This document shows, in pieces, positions 36,938 to 44,981 of a stretch of DNA of 64,000 bases. Below the pieces are notes generated by a model, which saw only the letters and a list, made by a program, of their open reading frames with translations, searched no databases and had not been told where the DNA came from. A program made the position numbers and the translations under genes. This DNA is from Rikenella microfusus DSM 15922 (lineage in GTDB: Bacteria > Bacteroidota > Bacteroidia > Bacteroidales > Rikenellaceae), in assembly GCF_000427365.1 (NCBI RefSeq), contig NZ_KE386488.1, positions 1 to 64,000 of the forward strand, in the 5' to 3' direction. Each line of letters begins with the position of its first letter. The first letter of the stretch is position 1.

Positions 36938-38257
36938 TTATGCCTCGCAGGTCATCTTGATATAGGTATGGTGCGGCCCGAAGCGTTCGAACGCCGCCTT
37001 GTCCAGCTCCTCCCGGTGCGCCGGATTAGCTACGCTGATAATCAGCCGCGCCCGTTCCTGCAACGTTTTTCCGTAAAGGTTCACCGCACCGTATTCGGTC
37101 ACGAACCAGTGCATGTGCGCCCGGGTCGTCACCACGCCCGCTCCGGGATTCAGCACCGGGGCGATCTTGCTGATTCCCTTGTTGGTCGTGGAAGGCATCG
37201 CCACGATCGCCTTGCCGTTCTTCGAGAGCGACGAACCATAGATGAAGTCGATCTGTCCCCCGACGCCCGAATAATGTTTCGTCCCGATCGAATCGGCGCA
37301 CACCTGCCCTGTAAGATCTACCTGCAAAGCCGAATTGATCGCCGTGAAATTCGGGTTCTGCGAAATGATATACGGGTCGTTGGTATAGCCCACATCCATC
37401 ATCATCACGCCCGGATTGTCGTCGATGAAATCATAGACCTTCTGCGACCCCATCAGGAACGTCGAAACCATTTTCCCTTTGTCCGTCACCTTGTTCATGC
37501 CGTTGATGACGCCCGATTCCACCAGCGGAAGCACCCCGTCGGCGAACATTTCGGTATGGATACCCAGGTTTTTGTGGTTCTTCAACTGCGCCAGCACCGC
37601 GTTCGGGATCGCCCCGATACCCATCTGGAGGCAGGCTCCGTCCTCGATCAGTTCGGCGCAATGTTTGCCGATCGCCGTTTCGATCTCGTTCGGCGCGGTG
37701 AACGGCGCTTCGATCAGCGGAGTGTCGTCTTCGCACCAGATGTCGATTTCCGACATGCGGATCATCGCCTGCCCGAAAGCCCTCGGCACATGCTTGTTGA
37801 TTACGGCGATTACCGTATCCGCGCATTCGACGGCCGCCAGCGTCGCGTCTACCGACGTTCCCAGCGACACGTACCCGTGTTTGTCCGGCGGCGATACCTG
37901 AATCATCGCCACATTGATCGGCAACGCTCCGCAGCGGTACAGTTTCTGCGTCTCGCTCAAAAATACCGGAATGTAATCCGCATACCCTTCCTGTGTCGCA
38001 CGGCGCAGGTTGCTGCCCACGAAAAACTGGTCGGACTGGAATATCCCCTCGTATTTGGCATCGGCATAAGGCGCCGGTCCTTCCGTATGGAGATGATGGA
38101 TATGCACGTTCTTGAGTTCGCCGCGGTCGCCGCGCGCGCAAAGCGCCCGGATCAGGCACTGGGGCGCACTGGCCACGGAACTCAGATGGACATGGTCGCC
38201 GCTTTTGACGACTTTCACCGCCTCGTCGGCCGAAACGATCTGGATGTTAGGGTTCAT
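36938..38257 (-). CDS. Acetyl-CoA hydrolase/CoA-transferase family protein
   Basis: 439 residues from 38257 (MNPNIQIVSADEAVKVVKSG); a longer frame to 38311 would start inside the promoter box. Class I CoA-transferase fold: LHLHTEGPAPY-like N-terminus, GVSLGTSVDATLAAVE, the catalytic Glu in LGIHTEMFADG near 240, and GVGGQIDFIYG near 330. The closing YGAVNLYGKTLQERARLII is typical of butyryl-CoA:acetate and 4-hydroxybutyrate CoA-transferases. Succinyl-CoA:acetate transfer is an alternative. It would move CoA between short-chain acids during fermentation; pta and ackA lie 4 kb away. Substrate cannot be fixed from sequence alone. Confidence 0.85.
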   Translation of the reverse strand: MNPNIQIVSADEAVKVVKSGDHVHLSSVASAPQCLIRALCARGDRGELKNVHIHHLHTEGPAPYADAKYEGIFQSDQFFVGSNLRRATQEGYADYIPVFLSETQKLYRCGALPINVAMIQVSPPDKHGYVSLGTSVDATLAAVECADTVIAVINKHVPRAFGQAMIRMSEIDIWCEDDTPLIEAPFTAPNEIETAIGKHCAELIEDGACLQMGIGAIPNAVLAQLKNHKNLGIHTEMFADGVLPLVESGVINGMNKVTDKGKMVSTFLMGSQKVYDFIDDNPGVMMMDVGYTNDPYIISQNPNFTAINSALQVDLTGQVCADSIGTKHYSGVGGQIDFIYGSSLSKNGKAIVAMPSTTNKGISKIAPVLNPGAGVVTTRAHMHWFVTEYGAVNLYGKTLQERARLIISVANPAHREELDKAAFERFGPHHTYIKMTCEA

Positions 38258-38308
38258 AAACTTTCGGTATGCGTTAGTTTTTGTAGTGTAATGGTTCTTG
38301 CTGATTGA

Positions 38309-38316
38309 CAAATTTA
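38309..38316 (-). promoter_or_regulatory. -7 promoter element of the CoA-transferase gene
   Basis: Reads TAAATTTG on the minus strand, a TAnnTTTG match 51 bases before the ATG at 38257. The nearest TTG upstream is 23 bp away, slightly beyond the ideal. A weaker plus-strand box, TATCTTTA at 38329-38336, may serve the divergent gene. Confidence 0.5.
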
Positions 38317-38362
38317 AAGAAAATTAATTATCTTTACTGCAAGTATTGTGAAAGAAAAAACA

Positions 38363-39301
38363 ATGAAACGCATTTCCTTTTTCGCCGCAGCGCTTACCGG
38401 CCTGCTCCTGGCGACGACCGTTCCGGCCCGGGCCTTGACGGCCGGATCCGGCAAAGCCGAAGTGTATACCGTGACCGAACATATCCGCTTTAACGAAGGC
38501 ACGCTTCCGCTGAAACACGGCGGCATACTGCTCTCCAATTTCGGAACCGAAACGTTCGACCCGCTCAACAAAGAGGGCAAAGGTTACATCGTACTGCTCG
38601 ATAAAGAGACCAAAGTACTCTTTCCGGCCACGGGAGCGCTCAACGCGCCGAAAGGAATGGCCGTCAAGGACGACTGCCTGTTCGTGGCCGATGTGGGATG
38701 CGTGGTCGTATACAATATGAAGCAGCCGGAACAGAGGCCCGTCAAAATCGCTTTTCCGGAAGGGGAACTGTTCGTGAACGATATCGTGGCGCTGGGCGAT
38801 TTTCTGCTGGTATCGGTCACCAATACGGGACATCTCTATTCGATCGACGTGAAAGACTGCGGAACGATCTGGAGCGCGCAGCGGCCGAAACCGAAAAAAG
38901 TGGCCGACATACCGGGTGCGAACGGACTGGCGGAACACGAAGGGACGCTCTATGTCGCATCGTATGACCCGAATGAAAATCCGGGCGAGCAAAATGTCAT
39001 TTACGCCGTGGACATGACCGTTCCGGGCAGCAAGCCGCTCAATCTGATCGGTTCCCGGTACGGGCAATACGACGGAGTGGCCGTTTCGCCGGACGGGTCG
39101 AAACTCTATTTCAGCAACTGGAAAAACGCGGAAGGGAAAGCCGAGGTCGGTTACATCGACCTGACGCCGGACAAGAAAAACGCCGTCACTGTTCTGGATG
39201 TGGGCGTGGAACTGCAAGGCCCGGCGGATATCTGTATTTCGGACGGGTATCTCTTCATTCCCGATCTGCCGGCGAACAAACTGTACATCATGGCCTTGTA
39301 A
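38363..39301 (+). CDS. Exported beta-propeller protein, SMP-30/NHL-like
   Basis: 312 residues from 38363, giving signal peptide MKRISFFAAALTGLLLATTV cleaved near ARA. The mature protein has repeated blade-like strands: HGGILLSNFGTETFDP, LNAPKGMAVKDDCLFVADVG, VVVYNMKQPEQRPV, IPGANGLAEHEGTLYVASYDP, YDGVAVSPDGSKLYFSNW, LQGPADICISDGYLFIPDLP. The pattern resembles SMP-30/gluconolactonase or NHL propellers, but catalytic residues cannot be assigned by eye. Divergent from the CoA-transferase. Confidence 0.7.
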   Translation: MKRISFFAAALTGLLLATTVPARALTAGSGKAEVYTVTEHIRFNEGTLPLKHGGILLSNFGTETFDPLNKEGKGYIVLLDKETKVLFPATGALNAPKGMAVKDDCLFVADVGCVVVYNMKQPEQRPVKIAFPEGELFVNDIVALGDFLLVSVTNTGHLYSIDVKDCGTIWSAQRPKPKKVADIPGANGLAEHEGTLYVASYDPNENPGEQNVIYAVDMTVPGSKPLNLIGSRYGQYDGVAVSPDGSKLYFSNWKNAEGKAEVGYIDLTPDKKNAVTVLDVGVELQGPADICISDGYLFIPDLPANKLYIMAL

Positions 39302-39479
39302 CCGGCTGTCGGATACAGGTCGGGAAACACCTGCCGAAAACACCGATACCGCATTCCGAGCTGTTGTCCGTTGCATTCCGGAAAGTTCCGGAATGTTTTC
39401 AGGGAAGTTTTTCGCCCGGACGGAAAATTATTGTCTTTTGTGATACGGTATCCGAAAAGAATCGACATGGTATGCGGTG

Positions 39480-40360
39480 CACTGCCACATACCGGTAATC
39501 CGATGATCGGACGTCCGGGAACGACCGCTATGCGTCCGCTGGCACAGAAACTTAGTTCAACTGTACGGTTTTTGTCATTCGGGTCGGACGCTTGGGAGGC
39601 CGCTCCGAGTTTATGAAGGTCGCGGGCCTCCCGAGGGGGAGGCGTCCGGCCCGCCCGCTAACGCGGGAACCTGAATTAAAACTGTACAGTTAAATGGCAG
39701 GGACATGCCTTGCGATCTTCAGGTCGCGCGGGCCGCAGTCTCCCGCAGCGGAGGCCCGGTGCCGCCCGGCACTCGAGCCGGGCTGTAAGTACCCTATTCT
39801 CCGCAAGCTACGACTATGGTCAAACAAACGTAGGGTTAAAATACCTCATTTATCGGCTTTGCGCCCACCCCCCGAAGCGGCGTAGCCGCTTGGGCGCGAA
39901 AGCCGGCGATTCTGAAGAATCGCATAAATAAAAACGTAGGTTTAACAAAGTACTCCCGGCTTCTTACTTTGTATCGAAGTACGGGCAAAGGCTGCTAACC
40001 CGGGAATGTGCGGTTTTCCGTTCCGACGGAAGTCGGGAACGGGGAATCGCATTCCCGGCGACTTCTTTGCTTTCTTTCTTGGTCGCACAAGAAAGAAAGT
40101 GCCTCCGCGGCATGAGCGGGCGAAGAAAAAACAAACGCCCGTCGGCGACAAACCTACAATTAATCCTACGGTTAAATTTATCGATTTTTCGATCCGGAGC
40201 CAGCGAGGGCAAGACCGAGTTTTGCGAGTGTTGCAGCCCTTCGCCGAGGATGGTTGCCGTTCCGGCTTCCTCCTGGCGCCTCGGCCATACGAACAAGTTC
40301 GATGGCGCTCGGCTGCTGCGTCGGTTCGGGCTGGCCGCTACGCGGACAAATAACCGTACT
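39480..40360. repeat. Largest block of intergenic repeat cassettes
   Basis: A 1.3 kb gene-free region (39302-40584) contains ordered cassettes separated by palindrome variants at about 39556-39573, 39676-39695, 39826-39840, 39931-39945, 40151-40180 and 40351-40360. 39694-39840 and 40170-40360 match 8293-8560 in the same orientation; 40097-40146 and 39853-39920 match 8056-8107 and 24533-24592 inverted. 39617-39680 resembles 24620-24670 inverted. A few in-frame stretches occur but none looks like a protein. 40361-40584 shows nothing recognisable. Confidence 0.8.
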
Positions 40361-40584
40361 ATTCCCAGGTTTCCGATACACCGGACACTCCGACCGGGCG
40401 GCAGCTACCCCGTTTCGGGAATCGTTTCAGACCGATAAAAGACAGACCGTATAGAACGACAGGTTTCAAGCAATACCTGTTCTATTTCCCATTCTCCGCC
40501 AGACTAAAATTCCGCGGCAAAAGAAAACCCGAAGTCCCATTACATTTCACCGGAACAACCCGCCGGAACAACAATCCCCCAACG

Positions 40585-40625
40585 AAAAGCCCGGTTTCTT
40601 TCGGCAAGAAAGAAACCGGGCTTTT
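40585..40625 (-). terminator. Terminator of the deoxyhypusine-synthase-like gene
   Basis: Perfect 16 bp stem AAAAGCCCGGTTTCTT (40585-40600) with 40610-40625, flanked by A and T runs so it could work both ways. It lies 22 bases from the stop codon of the minus-strand gene. Confidence 0.9.
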
Positions 40626-40647
40626 CGTATCGGAATCCGATGCGGCC

Positions 40648-41622
40648 TTATTGGCCCAAAATATAGGCGAACATCAACGGCGCCACGATCGTCGCATCGC
40701 TTTCCACGATAAACTTCGGCGTATCGACATCCAGTTTACCCCACGTGATCTTCTCGTTCGGTACCGCCCCCGAATACGAACCGTAAGAGGTCGTCGAATC
40801 CGAAATCTGACAGAAATAGGCCCAGAACGGCGTCTCCTCCCAGCCCAAATCCTGATACATCATCGGCACGCAGCAAATCGGGAAGTCGCCCGAGATACCG
40901 CCCCCGATCTGGAAGAAACCCACGCCCTTGCCTCCGCTGTTCTGCTTGTACCAGTCGCAGAGGAAGATCATCGTCTCGATCCCCCCTTTGACCGTCGAAG
41001 CCTTCATTTCGCCCTTGATGACATACGACGTGAAAATATTGCCCATCGTCGAATCCTCCCAGCCCGGCACGATGATCGGCAGATTTTTTTCGCACGCCGC
41101 CAGCATCCAGCTGTTTTTCGGATCGATCTCATAATACTGTTCCAGCACCCCGCTGCGGATCAGTTTGTACATGAATTCGTACGGCAGGTACCGTTCGCCC
41201 TTGGCATCCGCCTCTTTCCATATCTTTTCCATATGCCCCTGCAAACGGCGGAAAGCCTCCTCCTCCGGAATGCAGGTATCCGTCACGCGGTTCAGGTGAT
41301 TGTCCAGCAACTCGCGCTCCTGCTCCGGCGTCAGGTCGCGGTAATGCGGCACCCGTTTATAATGCGAATGGGCCACCAGGTTCATCAGATCCTCCTCCAG
41401 ATTCGCCCCCGTGCAAGTAATGATCTGCACCTTGTCCTGACGGATCATCTCGGCCAACGAGATGCCCAGCTCGGCCGTGGACATCGCCCCCCCGAGCGTA
41501 ATCATCATCTTGCCGCCGGCATCCATATGCGCTTCGTAAGCCTTGGCCGCATCCACCAGCGCCGCAGCGTTGAAATGACGGTAATTGTGTGTAATGAACT
41601 GTGAAATCGGTCCTTTGCTCAT
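40648..41622 (-). CDS. Deoxyhypusine synthase family enzyme
   Basis: 324 residues from MSKGPISQF at 41622; the frame to 41679 passes through a promoter box. The NAD-binding fold shows MMITLGGAMSTAELG, IITCTGANLEEDLMN, LPIIVPGWEDSTMGN and GVGFFQIGGGISGD. The catalytic Lys is kept in ITWGKLDVD (K296). In the eukaryotic enzyme GGG is followed by a His pair that binds substrate; here the corresponding residues read SGDFP. Bacteria have no eIF5A to modify, so bacterial members are thought to act on polyamines (spermidine donor, small amine acceptor). Exact reaction unknown. Confidence 0.82.
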   Translation of the reverse strand: MSKGPISQFITHNYRHFNAAALVDAAKAYEAHMDAGGKMMITLGGAMSTAELGISLAEMIRQDKVQIITCTGANLEEDLMNLVAHSHYKRVPHYRDLTPEQERELLDNHLNRVTDTCIPEEEAFRRLQGHMEKIWKEADAKGERYLPYEFMYKLIRSGVLEQYYEIDPKNSWMLAACEKNLPIIVPGWEDSTMGNIFTSYVIKGEMKASTVKGGIETMIFLCDWYKQNSGGKGVGFFQIGGGISGDFPICCVPMMYQDLGWEETPFWAYFCQISDSTTSYGSYSGAVPNEKITWGKLDVDTPKFIVESDATIVAPLMFAYILGQ

Positions 41623-41628
41623 TTTCGA

Positions 41629-41636
41629 CAAATTTA
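41629..41636 (-). promoter_or_regulatory. -7 promoter element directly before the DHS-like start
   Basis: Reads TAAATTTG on the minus strand. It ends only six bases before the ATG at 41622, so the message would be leaderless or nearly so. The -33 region, TTCG at 20 bp, is a weak match. Confidence 0.5.
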
Positions 41637-41930
41637 AGATTGTAAAGACTGATACGAAGGTACGATATTTATTTCGCATAATGAATCTCTTTTCCTGTAT
41701 CCTCGCGTCAGCAGTCAGCCCGGAGGCTCCGTCCGAGCTTTTGCCGGCTGTAATTACCCTATGTAAACCCGCGCGGCTCCGGACCGAACCCTAAACAATG
41801 AAATCCGATTATATACTTGGATATACCTACGGCTCCCACCGATGTATACTCAAGAAATGAAATTGACATTTTGCGCGGATACATGCCAAATTAATCGTAC
41901 CTTTGTTAGCATCGAACGAAAAAACAGGCC

Positions 41931-42308
41931 ATGTGGAGCAATCTGCTATGGGTGGGACTCGGCGGATTCGCCGGGTCGGTATTGCGCTACGGCGTGGGAG
42001 CGGGTATCGCCGCGCTGACCGCCGCACGGGGCGGCATACGTTTCCCGTTGGCGACCCTGGCCGTCAATGTCGCGGGATCGTTGCTCATCGGCATACTCCT
42101 GCGCCATGTCGAGCAGGGATCGGCCCAGCACCTGCTGGGGGTAGTCGGTTTCTGCGGAGGCTTCACCACCTTTTCCACCTTTTCGTTCGAAAGCGTGCGG
42201 CTCCTGCGCGAAGGACATACCTCCGCAGCGTTGCTGTACATCGCTGTCAGCCTCGTACTCTGCGTCGGGGCCACTTTCCTGGGAATGACGATAAAAACCA
42301 CCAGATAA
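41931..42308 (+). CDS. crcB: Fluoride exporter CrcB/FluC
   Basis: 125 residues with four membrane helices. Family motifs are present: GGFAGSVLRYGVG at the N-terminus, LAVNVAGSLLIGIL near 45, and GFCGGFTTFSTFSFE near 75, which line the fluoride pore. Dual-topology dimers export fluoride across the inner membrane. A possible -7 box TACCTTTG lies at 41898-41905. I looked for a fluoride riboswitch in 41680-41930 and saw none. Its stop codon overlaps the pta start by one base (TAATG), so the two share a transcript. Confidence 0.95.
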   Translation: MWSNLLWVGLGGFAGSVLRYGVGAGIAALTAARGGIRFPLATLAVNVAGSLLIGILLRHVEQGSAQHLLGVVGFCGGFTTFSTFSFESVRLLREGHTSAALLYIAVSLVLCVGATFLGMTIKTTR

Positions 42309-43321
42309 TGGAACTTTTAGACAGAATCAGAGAACAGGCACGGTCCGCCAGACAGCGTATCGTGCTGCCGGAAGGCAACGAAGAACGCACCATGCGTGCG
42401 GCCAATGAGGTCGTCGAACAGGGCATCGCCGACATCACGCTGATCGGCAACCCGGAAGAACTCAGGGGGCTGGCCGCCGACTGGGGACTGGAACACGTGA
42501 CCAACGGCGACATCCGTATCATCGACCCGGCCGACCATCCTAAAAAAGAAGCCTACATCGAACTGATGCTCCAATTACGCGCGGCCAAAGGTCTGACCCG
42601 CGAAGAGGCCGAAAAGCTCATTCTCAACCCGCTGTACCTGTCGGTCATGATGATCAAAGCGGGCGATGCGGACGGCGAGGTGGCCGGCGCGGGCAATGCG
42701 ACGGGCGACGTGCTCCGTCCGGCATTCCAGTATGTGAAGACCAAACCGGGCATCTCGGTGGTTTCGGGAGCGTTCATCATGCTGCTCAAGGACAAACACT
42801 ACGGCGAAAACGGCATGATGGTATTCGCCGACTGCGCCGTGCATCCGAACCCGACGGCGCCGGAACTGGCGCAGATCGCTGTCGAAACGGGCAAAACCAC
42901 GCGTGCCATCGTGGGCATGGAACCGCGCATCGCGATGCTGAGTTTTTCGACCAAGGGATCGGCCAAAAATGAGATGGTGGACAAGGTGGTCGAAGCCACG
43001 AAACTGGCCCAGGAGATGGCCCCGGACATGAAGATCGACGGCGAGTTGCAGGCGGACGCGGCGATCGTGCCGGGCGTGGGGGCCAAAAAAGCTCCGGGGT
43101 CGAAAATCGCGGGGCGTGCCAATGTCTTGGTATTCCCGACGTTGGAGGTGGGCAACATCTCCTACAAACTGGTACAGCGCCTGGCGGATGCGGAGGCTAT
43201 CGGTCCGATCCTTCAAGGGATGGCGGCTCCGATCAACGACCTCTCGCGGGGATGCTCGGTGAGCGACATCGTCAACCTGATAGCAATCACGGCCTGCCAA
43301 GCCCAAGCCGAACATAAATAA
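42308..43321 (+). CDS. pta: Phosphate acetyltransferase
   Basis: 337 residues, the length of a class I Pta. It converts acetyl-CoA and phosphate to acetyl phosphate. Motifs: RIVLPEGNEERTMRAA near 18, VAGAGNATGDVLRPAFQ near 125, FADCAVHPNPTAPELAQIA near 175, GMEPRIAMLSFSTKGSA near 205 and the ending ANVLVFPTLEVGNISYKL ... GPILQGMAAPINDLSRG. Start at 42308 overlaps the crcB stop by one base. A longer frame reading through crcB is not real. ackA follows after a 346-base structured spacer. Confidence 0.96.
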   Translation: MELLDRIREQARSARQRIVLPEGNEERTMRAANEVVEQGIADITLIGNPEELRGLAADWGLEHVTNGDIRIIDPADHPKKEAYIELMLQLRAAKGLTREEAEKLILNPLYLSVMMIKAGDADGEVAGAGNATGDVLRPAFQYVKTKPGISVVSGAFIMLLKDKHYGENGMMVFADCAVHPNPTAPELAQIAVETGKTTRAIVGMEPRIAMLSFSTKGSAKNEMVDKVVEATKLAQEMAPDMKIDGELQADAAIVPGVGAKKAPGSKIAGRANVLVFPTLEVGNISYKLVQRLADAEAIGPILQGMAAPINDLSRGCSVSDIVNLIAITACQAQAEHK

Positions 43322-43335
43322 TTCTTATTTTTATC

Positions 43336-43650
43336 GTTCGTTTATTTGTACAGTTGAGGTTTGAGGTGACTGTTCTCTTTGTGAACAAAGAGAACCAGAA
43401 AAACTTTTTGAGATGCTTACGCATCTCCTGAGCCTGGCGGATGACTTATCCTTTGACGATTTGTTTTGTAAGAACAGGGGGCTGTCCTTTGTATTTGCAT
43501 GAATGCCCCCTGTCCTTACAAAACAAAAAGCACAGTGCAAAGGGGTATCGACAAACTGAGGCACCGCAAACCTGCTCGAAAGTTTCTTTGGTTCTTTCTT
43601 TTCAAAGAAAGAACAGTGGACTCTACCCTCAACTGTACGGATAAACGAAC
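43336..43650. repeat. Hairpin-rich 315 bp element with 24 bp inverted ends
   Basis: Left end 43336-43359 (GTTCGTTTATTTGTACAG then TTGAGG) is the complement of 43627-43650 with two mismatches. Inside: hairpin 43372-43381 with 43386-43395, a GAGATGC/GCATCTC hairpin near 43412-43429, a 22 bp central stem (43461-43482 with 43505-43526, one mismatch), and hairpin 43591-43601 with 43604-43614. No coding capacity. It separates pta from ackA and must lie in or beside the ackA leader (ATG at 43668). Confidence 0.8.
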
Positions 43651-43667
43651 CAATAAAAAGAGCATCA

Positions 43668-44903
43668 ATGATTATTCTCGTATTGAACTGCGGCAGTTCG
43701 TCCATCAAATATCAGCTGATCCGGATGAGCAGCCAGACCGAGCACAAACTGCTCGCCAAAGGTCTCGTGGAACGCATCGGTCTGACCGACGGCATTCTGA
43801 CCCACAAACCGACCGGGAAGCCCAAATTCGAATTCGTGCAAAGCATTCCCGATCATTCCGTCGGCATCAACCTGATCCTCGACGCGCTGACCGACGAGCA
43901 CCACGGCGTGATCGGCAGCCTGAGCGAAATTTCCGCCGCCGGACACCGCGTGACGCACGGCGGCGAATACTTTTCCGACAGCGCCATCGTCAATTCCACC
44001 GTCAAACAGCAGATCGAAAGCTGTTTCAAGCTCGCCCCGCTGCATAACCCGGCCAATCTCAAAGGCATCCTCTCCATCGAACGCCTGCTGCCCACCATCC
44101 CCCAGGTAGCCGTATTCGACACCTCTTTCCACCAGACCATGCCGCGGGAATGCTACCTCTACGCCATTCCGTACAAATACTACGAAGAAGACCGTATCCG
44201 CCGCTACGGATTCCACGGCACCAGCCATAAATACGTAGCACAAAAAGGCTGTAAAATGACCGGCCTGGACTTCGAAAAATCGAAAGTCATCACCTGCCAT
44301 ATCGGGAACGGCGCCTCGATCACCGCTATCAAAGACGGCAAATCGTTCGACACCTCGATGGGTTTCACCACCGTGGACGGCCTGATGATGGGCACCCGCA
44401 GCGGGGAGATCGACCCCGGCGTACTGCTCGACATCATGGACAAAGAGGGGCTGAATACCCAGAAGGCGACCGACCTCATCAATAAACAGTCCGGTCTGCT
44501 CGGCGTAAGCGGCATCTCCTCCGACTGGCGCGACGTGCGCGAAGCCGCCGAAAACGGCAACGACCGCGCCCAACTCGCCCTGGACATGTACATGTTCCGC
44601 CTCAAACGCTTCGTGGGGGCCTACATGGCCGAACTCGAAGGCGCCGACCTGCTCGTTTTCACCGGCGGTATCGCCGAGAACGTAGCCAAACTGCGCCATA
44701 CCGTTTGCAAAGGGCTGGAATGTATGGGTATCGACCTCGACAACCAGGCCAACGACGCGGCCTACGGCGAAGACGCTATCATCTCGATGCCGAATTCGCG
44801 GGTCAAAGTGGTCGTAGCGACGACCAACGAAGAGCTGGTGATCGCCTCCGACACTTTCCGCCTGCTGCGCAAACGGCCCGAGACAACTACCGCACAAGAG
44901 TAG
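43668..44903 (+). CDS. ackA: Acetate kinase
   Basis: Converts acetyl phosphate and ADP to acetate and ATP; 411 residues. The ASKHA fold motifs are NCGSSSIKYQLI at the N-terminus, HRVTHGGEYF near 87, FDTSFHQTMP near 148, RYGFHGTSHKYV near 180, HIGNGASITAI near 210 and GLMMGTRSGEIDPG near 242. It pairs with pta for ATP-yielding acetate production, but the two are separated by the hairpin element, so expression may not be equal. Confidence 0.97.
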   Translation: MIILVLNCGSSSIKYQLIRMSSQTEHKLLAKGLVERIGLTDGILTHKPTGKPKFEFVQSIPDHSVGINLILDALTDEHHGVIGSLSEISAAGHRVTHGGEYFSDSAIVNSTVKQQIESCFKLAPLHNPANLKGILSIERLLPTIPQVAVFDTSFHQTMPRECYLYAIPYKYYEEDRIRRYGFHGTSHKYVAQKGCKMTGLDFEKSKVITCHIGNGASITAIKDGKSFDTSMGFTTVDGLMMGTRSGEIDPGVLLDIMDKEGLNTQKATDLINKQSGLLGVSGISSDWRDVREAAENGNDRAQLALDMYMFRLKRFVGAYMAELEGADLLVFTGGIAENVAKLRHTVCKGLECMGIDLDNQANDAAYGEDAIISMPNSRVKVVVATTNEELVIASDTFRLLRKRPETTTAQE

Positions 44904-44926
44904 TCTTACGGCTCCGCCTGTACCAG

Positions 44927-44966
44927 ACGGGGGCGTATCCGACTGGATACGCCCCCGTTATTTTTA
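44927..44966 (+). terminator. Terminator after ackA
   Basis: ACGGGGGCGTATCC (44927-44940) pairs with GGATACGCCCCCGT (44945-44958), followed by TATTTTTA. It lies between the convergent ackA and guaA genes. Confidence 0.9.
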
Positions 44967-44981
44967 CTATAAGGAGAAAAA

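Noticed and set aside
41680-41930. Fluoride riboswitch before crcB
   Set aside because: The conserved GGCGATG and CCTGATG-type blocks and the pseudoknot pairing are not visible; only a promoter-like box is.
43322-43667. CRISPR array between pta and ackA
   Set aside because: Repeats are inverted, not direct, spacing is irregular and there are no cas genes.
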